Source: Mycteria americana (lineage: Eukaryota > Chordata > Aves > Ciconiiformes > Ciconiidae). From it: a stretch of DNA of 64,000 nt. The DNA lies in assembly GCF_035582795.1 (NCBI RefSeq), contig NC_134373.1, positions 12,670,001-12,734,000 of the forward strand, in the 5' to 3' direction. The notes under the pieces are model-generated. The model ran no database searches and was not told where the DNA came from. It saw nothing but the letters and a program-made list of their open reading frames with translations. The position numbers and the translations under genes are program-made. Shown here one piece after another: positions 37,710-49,029 of the stretch (its first letter is position 1; each line of letters begins with the position of its first letter).

Positions 37710-40700
37710 CTCCAGCCGGTCTGTTTGGGTTTGACTTGGAATATCCACAAAGCACAGGATGTTCTGAATTCTGTGTTTTGCTCCAAGCATCTCTCAACAA
37801 AACTTTTCCATATATCCCTTGGAGAGAGCTGAAGAGGGCAGGAAACTGCCTCTGTGTGTGGAAAGTAGTGGGGAATAAAAATAGGGAAATATTTATTTCA
37901 GTTATCCCCCCCCCGACCAGCAAAGGCTTTTGCACACACTATCAGGAAAGAAACATTTTAAAAATATTTAGGTTATTGCCCAACAAGAGTGGAAGTCAGT
38001 TCTAGCACTGAGAAGTGCACAAGTTGCTAAAATAGAGTTCTGTAGTACCTTGCTGCTCCTCTTACAAATAAAATATATTTAAAAAGCAGAACATTGCTAT
38101 CATCACATTTACCAGTGCACTCACATATTTTCTTTCACCAATTTGAGAGGCTTCAGGAACCAAAATGAGAATTAAAGGGGCAATGGTGCATCAGGCAATA
38201 AGAGTATTCCCCAACCAATCACAAATATTTCAACTTTTGACTCCTTCAGGCTTTGCAGGTCCCCAGAGAGCCTTTTGAATGCCTGCCCTTTGCTTACCAG
38301 ACAGTTTCACTTGCTGTGTCTGAGGCAGGAGTGAGCTAACCTCACTGAAGGCTCTGGACACCAAGATGAATAACAGCTTGGCTCAAGGAAAGCTCCTTTT
38401 TGATAGCGAGGGTATGTATGAACGCTTTGCCTGCAAGCTCCTGTTGCAGGGATTAGGGCCTACCTGAGCTCAGAGTTGTTATGCTTCCACATCCTCCTCC
38501 AGTGCAGGAGGAAGGCACTGTGGAGTCTGTTACTTAAACAGCTTCGTGATTTATTATTGTACGGGAACAGGGTAGTCTTAGATACGTTTCTGAACCTCAA
38601 ACTATGTGTTAGAAACACACAGGAGAGACAGTCCCAACCTCAAAGAAACATAGAAGACAAAGAATCCTGTTGTTTCTAGCATTAAATGAAGCCTGTTCAA
38701 AGTCTAGGGAACCCAGCAAGCAGCTCTGTGGGGAGATACTTCTGCAACGAGTCCCTAGAAATTATTTGGGGCACCAGTTACTGCCATCGTCCTGGCTCTT
38801 TCTTTAGCATAACCTTGGAAACACTGACCTTACCCATACCATCGAACACAGCCCACAGGAGCACCTTCTGTACAAGTCTCAGACCCTCCTGAAGGGAACC
38901 CAGCACTGCCTGGGAAGTCCTACTGTCTCCTACTAAGACAAATTGTATTTTCGTGCTCTGGTAAATACAAACTGTGGGTGTACCTCCCTTAAAGGAAGGG
39001 TTAGAGCTCTGCAATGCTCCTAATCTCGAAATTCTTTAGGTAACTTCACTTGACTTTCCCGATAGATCAGGAATGTATTTTGCAGAATCATTTACTGATT
39101 GCCCATTTCATTCCTTTTGAAGTATTCCCAGAAAGGCAAGGAAAGGATAGGGACATTTTGTTCTATATTGTCTTTCCTCCACCTGCAGCCATTAAGATAT
39201 TTGGCTTTAGGTCTTGCTCAAATTTCCTCTCCCAGTGAAAGAGGGTAATTTCTCTCTCTCTCTCTGCCTCTTGCTGCCCACCACTGCCCTTTCTACTCCT
39301 CCAGCAGCTGCTTTAGGAGGACATGCAGGAGCAGCTGCTGTAGGAGCATACAGGGGACCGGTGACCCCTGACAGAGGTAACTCACACCAATGCTTCTGGA
39401 AGAGGCACACAAGCCACCTCTTGCACCATCACCCTTTTAAAACTCCTGCCACAATGATGCTCTGAGCAACCCCAGTTGCCTGTATAACATACTTCCAGTG
39501 TTTGACCAATCCCAGAGAGGGCTTCACCAGGCCAACCTACATTTAAGACCCAAAAAAGCAACAACAACAACAGACAGAAAAAGAGCTGTAGAGGATTTTT
39601 CCAAGGTTGTGCAGGTACTTTACTGCCCAGCCAGCAACACGTCCAGGTTAGGAGCTTCTACCTTAACCCCAGCCACTGAGCCCCAGCAGCCTGTCCTACC
39701 CAGCAGATGCTAGTACCCTTCCCAGGGCTCAGGATGGCTTGATCCAACTTTTATGTAAAAGTACATAACAATATAAACACATTTATATAAGAGACAAATG
39801 TGTGTGGTTTTAAATTAGCTCATTCCACAAACACAGGTTATTGAACAGCCCCATCTGCACATGGGGAAGGCAGCAACGGCCAGGTGCGTGCGTAGGAGAG
39901 GAGAAGGATGAAGCAAGGAGGAAAAAACAGGAACAAGTAGCTGAGTGCAACGTGAGGATGTAGGGAGGAGGAAAGGGGACAGACCCTCTTAATGTGGCTC
40001 AGCAGCAGATGGGCCTGACCTGTGTCACTGCTGCTGAAGCTAGTGTGAAGCAGAAGGGCAATTCCAGTGCTGTGGGTGGGGATCCTGCAATCCCCCCACC
40101 ACCAGGCTTCACTCCTCAGGGGCTTTCTGCAAGCTGCTGGGCCTAGGCAAGTCTGGCATTCACCTGAGTGTGTCTGGCAGCCTGATGGGCTGCCTACGCT
40201 GTGACTGCCATAACATTTCACTGGGAATGACCAGAGGCCTGAAAGAGTGGAAAAGGAAGAAGCAGCCTGTTATCCTTGGGAAGGGAAGAAAAACAACAAA
40301 AAAAACCCAAACACCGTCTTGGTCCACCTCACTGCCATCTGCTAGCTAACACGCAAGTGGCCTGTCTGGAGAAGGGCAAGGATTACAGTAGCCTGGAGAG
40401 TGGCCAGACCCCAAACTTGTTGGGCAGCACCAGCTGGGAGGCAGAGTCCCCAGCACCACTTCATGAGTTTAACTCAAACATCTAATTTGGGTTTGAAAGA
40501 GGCTTTTTGAAACATGCTAAAGCCCAAGCTGAAAGTTTAGAGCTCACAAGGTGACATCCTTGGCTCTGACCAGGAAGCCAAGATGGCAGGTGCTCAGGGA
40601 CAGCAGGCCTACACCAGAGCAGGAGACACCTCCTCTTGAAAAGGGGAGCTGCACTGAGAGGGAATCCCTAAATACGCAGTGCCTGGGGTTTGGTCTGGAG

Positions 40701-40840
40701 CAAAAGCCACAGGGGGGTCTCCTCAGGTCTGTGTGTAATGCTCTACAGTTTAATAATACATATCCTTACATCATTAAATCTGCTGTCTGCTTAGTTGCAG
40801 ATACTAGCTGAGCACTCCCTTGGAAAACCTATGGCATTAC
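37710..40840. other. Non-coding stretch, no gene recognised
   Basis: A (TC)n run lies at 39251-39265. GC-rich patches at 39280-39380 and 39980-40200 have frames on both strands, the longest 127 codons on the minus strand (39838-40221), with no domain. At 38361 an ATG with the good context CCAAGATGA opens 17 codons that run into GGTATGT, but no acceptor or family supports it. Confidence 0.6.
39251..39265. repeat. (TC)7 microsatellite
   Basis: Perfect TC dinucleotide run. Confidence 0.75.
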
Positions 40841-40847
40841 ACACCCA

Positions 40848-40965
40848 ATTATTTGAAATTCAATGGACATTGGTCACTTAAGTCCCACAGGGCCCAGCTC
40901 AGGAGTCTCAATTCTATACATCTTCACCTTTATGCATGTGCTTAAAATGACTGAATACCACTGGA
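40848..40965 (+). repeat. Ancient sauropsid repeat remnant
   Basis: AATTCAATGGACATTGGTCACTTAAGTCCCACAGGG, and further on TTATGCATGTGCTTAAAATGACTGAATAC, match an old dispersed repeat that reads …TCAATGGGAGTTAGGCACTTAAGTCCCAC… and …GCATGTGCTTAA…. Typical of birds and turtles; family name not assigned. Confidence 0.55.
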
Positions 40966-40969
40966 TTGC

Positions 40970-43800
40970 ATTATGAGTGTTACTGAAAATGATGTGTTAA
41001 ATATGCTTCCCCTGAACCGGCTTTAGACAATCCCAGCTTCTTACCAGAGGAAAACTGAATAAATCAAATTTTAAAAAAATTACAAAACCTTTTAAATAGA
41101 CATGCAGTCAAATTATTCTGTTGAACCTTTTGATATGTACTAAAACCACCGCCTTTTTAAAAAAATTACAATTTTGCTAATTTAATTTAAACCAGCCATG
41201 AAAACAAAGGATTTAACTGCAGTACAGTTAATGATTCCAATAAAAAACCCCTAGCTGTTTACATGTTTGACACAGAGACTTTTCCAGGCCCCTTTTAGCT
41301 GTCCATACAATACATTGTTAAGTTAACACTTAATAACACCAGATTAATATATAACAGAGAGAGGGGGTATTGCAGCCTCATTTGCTCTATTTAGCAAGTT
41401 CTATTAAATTCTGGTTTTCTCCCTTAAAAGATCGTAAATATACTAATGTTCACCAATGTATACCATGTTTGAGAGTGAAAGTCTAAAGTGCAACTTAATA
41501 CGGGCAAATCACTCAGCAAGTAATTTGTGACCTTCAATTTGAAATCACATTAAAAGTAAATGGGGATCCGCTATAGCGCTGGTGAGCGCTAAATGGGGGA
41601 TCAGAGGCCAACTGGAGCATGAAGCAGAGCAGCATGTTAGTTGCCCACTTCCCCGCTCTCCCCATGCCTGTGAACCTAACTGAGAGCCAGTCTGGTCCCA
41701 CAGAAACACTGCTGACTGAACTGAAGAAACACTTCCTGCAAGCTTGGCTTCCTGATGAGTATCACTGTGCTGGCTGGCACTTTGGGGAATCTGTCTCTTG
41801 CCAGCTTGTGGTGATATCTGGTGGACGTTACAAAATTCCTGTACCAAGAAGCACTCCGAGATACTGAAACTGCTATGAGTTGCTAAGGGCTACAGCACAC
41901 ACATGCCAGACAAAGGGCAACTCTAACATGGACTAACATAACGACCTCCCCCTTCTCCGCATGGGAAGTGGGCAGCAGAAAACTCCAAAATAGAGTTTGA
42001 AGCAGGGATTTTGGAAGAGATCTGTAAAGGAGACCACGGCTCAGGCTTCTGGGGACACACAAGGATCCTTGACATGGGAGGGAGGGACTTGCCTTTGTAA
42101 CAGAATAATCTTTGTTCAACAGCAGCCCAAAGGTCTGTGCGAGGAACCAGGCACCCAATGGGAGGACTTAGAGTGACCCAGGAGTATCTGTGCTGGAGGG
42201 AGTGCAGGGGCACATCCATCATCCACACACAGAGCTAGACCATATCAGCAAGTCAGATACAGGGCTGTAGATGGGACCTCACCAAACTCTCCACTGTTTG
42301 TTACTATCCTTTTGACCATCTCCTCAGGCTGCGTGGACTTCCCCCATCCCCTCCCCAAACCAGAAAGGCCGTAGGAGCTGAGTACTGCCACACCTGCGCT
42401 CAGGGCTACTGCGCTGCAGATGTGTCCCCAGCCAGTGTGCTCACCCAGAAGTCACACAGCAGCCGATTAGGACCCCCCTGCTCCGAGCAAGTGGAGCCGT
42501 CTCCCTGGCTCAGTGGACGATTTTTGCTAGAGTAACTTGGGAGCAGCTATGAAATTAGCTTCCCAGCTTTATATGGGTCTCCAGGGGTAAGAGTAGTTTA
42601 CACTTTAGTACAGCCTAAACACTAGTTCTCCTGGTGACTTGCTGATGCGCTCAGTCCATAAGATTTAAAGCCTGTGTTACGGGAACAGGAAAAGCAAATC
42701 CCCAAATAAACAAGTGTAGGAGGAGAAAATACATTCTGGCTAGGACTTCACCAGGGATATGGTTCTCTTGTTAATAGCTGGTGAAACACCTTCAAATATA
42801 TGAAAGGACTATAAACAAAGCTACAAATATGTCTAGGTTTGAGTAGCAATGAGAAAGCAGAACTCCTGCTAGTGCATTTCTGACAGTGCTGACCGACACT
42901 CAGTGTTTTGTGGGTTCAGGGTGCATCTTAGCTCCTCTGCTGGGGTCCAAACTCTTTGAAAGGACTTTTTATTGCAAAGCAATTAGTGCATCAAATTCTT
43001 ACCTGAACTCTCACAGAACATAGGCACCCTCAGACATGAAGTTTATTTCACGTCCAGCTCTAACATGTATACATTTTTACCAGTTGTTCAAGGTATAATG
43101 TAATAAATTATAGCAATTCAGCAGCAATTGAGCATGCATTTTTACACAATATTATAATAAACACAAATGAAGAGATAATTTCTAGACACATCTTTTCTTT
43201 CTAAATCACAAACATATTTGTGATACATTCCAAATGAGGTGAATTGATACAGCTGCAACATTACCAGAGCTCTCCTGCCTCATACTGAGGTTCAGCTAGA
43301 AGAACCTGAAAGTCTCCCACGTTAGGAAGAGCACAGCAAGCTTCTGTTCGCTTTACTTCCAGGTGGCTATACTATAAATACCAAGTACAACTGAGCATCC
43401 ACTGATGTACAGCTACCCAAAGCCCAGCAATACAGAACGTTTCTAGCCCCGATTCTCCACCACCAAGTTGCACTTGGCAAAGATGGGGAATGTCTGCATC
43501 AGACGATTCAGTTCAGGGCAGATACCCAGGATCACTGGGGACCTGAAGCGGTGCTGCCACACCAGCAGGGCGCTCTGCCCAGGCTAATTAGTTGGACTAC
43601 AAAGAACTAAAGACAGCTCAGCTGCTCCCAGGGTGAGCGCCCACTCGCAGCTAGCTCCAGCTACCTGCTCTGTGCATCTGTTCAAACACCAGGCTCCCGG
43701 TTTGCTTGCAGGTCATCTGGACTGTAACTAGCATGCACAAAGCAAAAGCACAGAGAAGCCAAGCTTGTCATGACAACCGCATGTTCTCCCTTCAGAGGGC
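40970..43800. other. Non-coding stretch, no gene recognised
   Basis: AT-rich from 41040 to 41560. A small 7-bp inverted repeat (TAGCGCT/AGCGCTA, 41574-41591) follows. Open frames at 41545-42228 overlap on both strands. The motif CCAGCAGGGCGC at about 43564 resembles part of a CTCF site but lacks two of its G residues. Confidence 0.6.
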
Positions 43801-43809
43801 TTTACCAGC

Positions 43810-43930
43810 TATACTGGTTTTGGCTGGGATAGTTAATTTTCTTCATAGTAGCTTGTATCATGCTATGTTTTGGATCTGTGATGAAAACAGTGTTTTCACT
43901 GCACTCAGGACAGCCCTGGTTACTCACCCC
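43810..43930 (+). mobile_element. Avian ERVL-type LTR, 5' fragment
   Basis: TATACTGGTTTTGGCTGGGA, then AGTTAATTTTCTTCATAGTAGC and GCTATGTTTTGGATCTGTG with ATGAAAACAGTGTT, match the start of a common bird endogenous-retrovirus LTR (TGTACTGGTTTTGGCTGGGATAGAGTTAATTTTC…). The match begins at the expected TG-like LTR end and is clear for about 85 bases. It then degrades, and the rest of the LTR (promoter, R, U5) and all internal retroviral genes are absent. It is an old, non-functional fragment. No target-site duplication was identified. Confidence 0.85.
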
Positions 43931-43934
43931 TCCT

Positions 43935-46240
43935 GAATACAGGCCTGCTGCAGATGAGCTGTCCCAGCTAGAGCATCTCAAAGGATTTGTTTGCCCAAGA
44001 GATTCCCTGGTGTCCCCAGAGGAGGGTTAAGCATTCCTCCCCTTTGCAGGTGCTACCAGTAAGAGTCATCTCTGCTTCCCTATACATGCAGCACTTACAC
44101 TGAGATCCAGCTCTCTAGAAACTATTATGCACAGCACATAATTTAACAGGGATGCTGTAGATTTAATAAGACACTGATTATACACAATTGCAGACAACAT
44201 CCAGCTATAATACTGATATGGGGTGGATCACAGGGCTGCAAAGTTGCAGAGACATTCCATAATCAATTGGCATTTAACATTACAGCTTGCTGGCCTACAG
44301 GATCTCTGTCAAATGCATAATCAGGAGCTTTAATTAAAGGACTACCTACAGCTTTGTAAAGAGCTAAAGACCAACTGAAAAGAGATGAGGTTTGTCATGT
44401 TCTTATTACCCTCAGATACACTACGAGCAGTGGTCACGTGCTAATTACAGATCTCTTGCAATAGCACACTGGGCAGTTTTCCAGACTGGTGTCTCCACTG
44501 CAGTCAGAGCCAAACTGCAGCTTATCAGACTCTGTTAACTTTGTTGCTGCTGGAGATGTTTCCACACCTCACGCTCAGGTCTTGGGAACTATAATATTTT
44601 ATATTTCAGGCACTTAATACGTCTTATAATGGATACATTGATGAAGTTCTTCCTCCTCCTAGATGCCCATGTTGAGGCACCACACCCAGAGCAAATCTTA
44701 TCTCATGTAGGCTAAATGAGCGACAGTACCCATATTAGTAGTGCCAATGGACCACAGGTAATCATGTTGTCCAGAACACTTGCATTTGGGGCGAGGGGAG
44801 CTGAGACCCAGATGGGTCACTTCCCAGCTGCAGGGGCACTCATGCAACTTGTGGCTGCCAGCGTTTGACAACTGCATGGAAAAGATTGGTGGAGAAGGGA
44901 CTGAAAGGTAGTAGAAGCTGGAACAGCTGCAGAGGCTGGTGACTGGAACATTCCCTGATGTAGGTGGAAAACATAAGAACCACTTCTTTTGGCCTGAGCT
45001 CTGGCCCCTTCCTTGTTGATAGTCCCATGAAAGAGCCCATTGTCAACCATGGCATCAGCTGCTTGAAATACACACCTTGCATGTATGTTATTTCTCCCAA
45101 CCCATTTGTTTTTCTGGAGCTATTCCCAGTTCCACTGCCTCGGTACCTAGTAAGGTCATACAAGAGAAGGAAGGCAGAGATTTATCCTTTAAGAGATTAG
45201 TGGATTTTTCCCTATCTCTCTACTGCCTCTTCTCCCCATATTTCTCTAAGGCTGGAAATGCAGTGTCCTGCAAAGGCCCTGTGCCTTTATACAAACACTG
45301 TTCAGCCAGCTCTTCTGTACAGCCCTGCCAATTAATTAGCAGTTGCACTACAGGATGGATGATGGGGGCAATGCCTTATGGTTGTGCTGGGGAAACATGG
45401 GCTGTAGTACACCACTCACTGGTAAGCAGCACACGAAATAGCCGATAGCAGCAGAAGGACATTGGACAAGGCACACTATTCAAGCTGAGCCGTGCTCGGG
45501 GAAAACTAGAACGCGCTTCTTGCCATGGCATCTTCAGGAAGGTGGCAAGATGGGGCAATGCCAGGCTGGTGGCCAGATGCAACAGCCCTGGGTGGTGTTT
45601 CCCTTTCCTCAGTTCTAACGTGGCAGCATTGCCGGCACTGGGCACAAAAGATCTTTCTGTGAGGCCAGAAAGCTTGCTGTGTTTTGCAAGTTAGTTTGAA
45701 TTCACACAAGGGAATGTGCAAAAGTCCCTCCTAATGGCTGTTGAGCCTCCAGAGCTAACACAAAGTAATGATTTTCAGGCTGTTTATTGCTCTCTGCCAC
45801 CCCAAAACATGTCTACCTTTTGCTAACAGCAATAATTTATCATGTTTAGAGAGGTGTTTGCAGTTTATTGTATTATCTCATATAAGCTAAAGGTGCTATC
45901 TGCTATGGACTCAGAAGGTGTCTCAAAGCATTTTTGTTCAGTTCGCTTTCCAGATAGCAGAAATCCTAAATTCTCTGCATTTGGCATTGCATAATGTGTC
46001 AGAGGAAGACGGACTGAATCCTAATGTACAAAACAATGACTATACATTTATTTACCAGTAGAAATTACATATTAACAGCTGTTAATACACAAATACAGCT
46101 GAATAGCTAATTCTGAAGCTTTTCTCTCTGTTCTCGGTTTTCAGCTCAGTCCACTCAACCTTAGGCACTTGTGAGCTGCTTCTAAAAGGGTCCACAAAAG
46201 ATCCTCTCAGAAAAGCAAAACATGTCAAATTTCAGTCAGG
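43935..46240. other. Non-coding stretch, no gene recognised
   Basis: Open frames of 71 to 123 codons between 44817 and 45721 overlap on both strands and show no domain. The rest is AT-rich without recognised features. Confidence 0.6.
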
Positions 46241-46247
46241 ATCCACA

Positions 46248-46293
46248 GCTCTCTAGAAAAAGAGAGCAGTGCATTTTATTAATGCACTGCTCT
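46248..46293. repeat. Two overlapping perfect hairpins
   Basis: Arm AGAGCAGTGCATT (46263-46275), loop TTATT, arm AATGCACTGCTCT (46281-46293): 13 perfect pairs. The left part also forms GCTCTCT (46248-46254), 6-base loop, AGAGAGC (46261-46267), so the two stems compete. AAAAAAGAGAGC recurs at 46303-46314. Confidence 0.93.
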
Positions 46294-47854
46294 GCATTAA
46301 TAAAAAAGAGAGCAAAGTCTGTGTAATCATGGCTCATATCGCATATTACTATGTATGCTAAACCTACTGTTTATATTATAGATGTACCGAGAGCCTGTAG
46401 TTCTGGCCACTGCACATTTGGAGGCATATGGGTTCAGATTTTAAGCAGTTGTAGAACAAAGTTAATCTCACTCTGGAGCTAAAAAATGAATATAAGCAAG
46501 ACTCTCTCATATCAGAAATCCTTCACATGTTTGTTATTACATGACTCCTCCAGAATATTTTCTAGCAGAAATACTTGGCACAGTAAAAAAGTTCAAATAT
46601 ATTTGTTCAGTTAAAAAAAAAATAATATCAAGTAAGATCGCAGGGCTAGTGATGCAGTCATATCCCTGAATATAACCTGAGAGTCAGACAAACCAGTAGT
46701 GGGAGGACCATATATACTTAGCGACTAGGTTGTCAGCGTGAAAACCTCAAGTGGGTTGTAATTGTAGGGTTGACTGTCTTTGGTTTTTTTTATATTTGCT
46801 GATTCAGCTCTGACGATCAAGGGATGTTGTTGTTCAATTTGACTAAGCAGACTAAATCAACTGATTTCATATTTATTTCAGTTTTGTTTGCCTTATCTCA
46901 ATCCATTTGGCTGATAACTAGGCCTGGCAAGAAGCACTGGCATTTTCTTTAATGATCATCTTCTCCAAATATGATCTCGCTCATTTTCAACACCCTTGAA
47001 AACAGACATGCACAAAACCAGACATACCCAAAAAAAGACCCCAACTACATCCACTAACAGTTAAAAATCCTCTGTATGCCATGCAAAGCCAGCACTAAAG
47101 GCACTTGGTCCGCAGGAGAGACTAGTATGCTAGTGTCAATTGCCAAATGCACTGCCAAACAGATCAATAATTTGGGGGTTTGTTTGTGGAAGTTTTTTTT
47201 AAGTGTCCATTAAATGATGAAACACTTCACACTGTGTTTTCCTTCAAGCCTGGCTGTATGCCACATGTTGACCTTGCCCGCAGTTATTGGTCACTATTAA
47301 TCAGAAACAGCTCCTCTTCCTTCAGAAAACCTTGCCCTTAAGTGGTTTTGGTGCCATTTTCAGAGGGCCAGTTCAAGAAACTAAGGACTAGAATTTTTTA
47401 ATTTTTTTTTTTTAAAGATCTAATGCTATCTTGAAAATTCATAAGCAGTCAGAACTGACATTACTTTTCTAACATATGTTCCTAACCATAAGTGGTGGGG
47501 ATTTCAAAGCACGCTCAGCATTGGTCTTTTTTCTTTTCCCACTGAATCAATAGTCAGACTTCTATTGACCCTAATGGGAATTCAATTTGGTAAGTACTGT
47601 GAAAGCTTCACTCAAAGTAGAGCAACTAAGGAGTTAGATGAAACCAGCAGAGTCTCCTGGATTTCAGGATTAAAAGAAACACAGGACTCTTCATCTTGCT
47701 CCTCTTTCCCCATTTATGACCAGTATTGCCTGGGCTTCTCAGATAGTGTCCACCTCTGCACAGCAAACAGATATAGTCAGGGGCTACAGAAGTCAGATTG
47801 CCTGCCTGAGCCCTCCTGCTTTCCAAAGGGTCTCTCACCTTCCTACACAGTATG

Positions 47855-47869
47855 AAAAAAAAAAAAAAA
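47855..47869. repeat. A15 tract
   Basis: Fifteen uninterrupted A residues. Confidence 0.85.
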
Positions 47870-48710
47870 GGCACTGTTTTGATAGAGACAAAATGGTTGT
47901 TCAAATAGTTCTGCTAATTTCACAAAGATGCATGATAATGCTTCACATATGGCTCTGTGCCTTTTAATAACAGAAATTGAACACACATTTCAAGACACAA
48001 GTTTTGTTGATATGCTGCTGATAGTCCAGAGTAACTGTTTGCCTTGTGGTTTTAATTATTCTAAAGACAGCCCAGGGATCATTTACCCAGAGCTAATGGG
48101 TTTATGGGCTCTTTAAGAAGCATGATAAGCCCACAGATGTGGCAGTGAATGGCATGGGGGTCAGAGCTACCATGGGGGCCTATACTCTGGAGGATGAGAA
48201 GGTGGTAGGGAAGGGTTTGTCCTGCAGCCTCGGGCCTCTTAATTATCACGTGGCCGTTAGGATAGTTGTGCTCTGTGTAAACATCCCTGTTTTCTCTGGA
48301 GGGGACTCTGATCTTGAGAGCACAGTCCACAGCCCCAAGAGCCAGCTCCTGACTTCACAGCAGCCTACCCAAGGATAGGGCTGGACCACTCGTGCCAGAG
48401 AGCGGGCTGTGAGGGTCAATCTCCCTGTTCCCTCTCAAAAAGGGCCTGGCACTTGTCCACTGCAGTCACCTCCACCTGCACTAGCCAGTCTCCCATATAG
48501 CCAAAATACATCAGGAGACCACAGCTATTCTGCTGTCCCCATGCAAGTGCCTACCTTGCCAACACCTCACGCCAGCCCTGGGCCTGTTTGATCTGGGATG
48601 GAAGCTGGGCAGCTGGAAAAGGATAGGCTGCAACTAGTTCCACCAGCTAAAATGACAAAGCTTTGGCTGTGAAAATAGGTTTTGGTTGACATTAAGTCCT
48701 GTGCCAGGAA

Positions 48711-48738
48711 CGAGACCAAGACAACGAGACCAAGACAA
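48711..48738. repeat. Perfect 14-bp tandem duplication
   Basis: CGAGACCAAGACAA occurs twice in tandem without change. Confidence 0.92.
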
Positions 48739-48925
48739 CGCTGTGCCATCAACTGCATTAGGGGGTGTGGGGAAAAGGGCCTGTAGCTCATGTGTTTATG
48801 AACAGAGAACATGCCCGGGCCTCTCCAGAGGAAGTGGGACCACCCCTCCTACAGCTGCAACTTCCCAGCTGCAGTGCTTTTACATGGATACCAAATTTGG
48901 AGGGCTTTAAACTACATCAGGATAT

Positions 48926-49022
48926 TTTAGGCCCAACTCTCACTTAACACTGATCTAGCACAAAGTCACTGGCACTATTCCTGGATCACGCCAGTAAAAG
49001 GTGGATAGGAATCTGGCCCCTT
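48926..49022 (+). repeat. Ancient sauropsid repeat remnant
   Basis: AGGCCCAACTCTCACTTAACACTG…GCACAAAGTCACTGG…CACGCCAGTAAAAGGTGGATAGGAATCTGGCCCC follows the old dispersed repeat (…GATTTACACCAGTAAAAGGGAATAGGAATCTGGCCC). Decayed; family name not assigned. Confidence 0.55.
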
Positions 49023-49029
49023 CTATACA

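Larger units (their letters stand above)
46300..48915. other. Non-coding stretch, no gene recognised
   Basis: A10 at 46613-46622, an A/T tract at 47394-47417 and A15 at 47855-47869. The words CTATTGACCCTAATGGGAATT at about 47562 recall the sauropsid repeat core CATTGACTTCAATGGGAGTT but are too short to call. 48120-48600 is GC-rich with unconvincing frames. Confidence 0.6.

Noticed and set aside
43559-43575. CTCF-like word CCAGCAGGGCGC
   Set aside because: It is two G residues short in the core, so affinity is doubtful.
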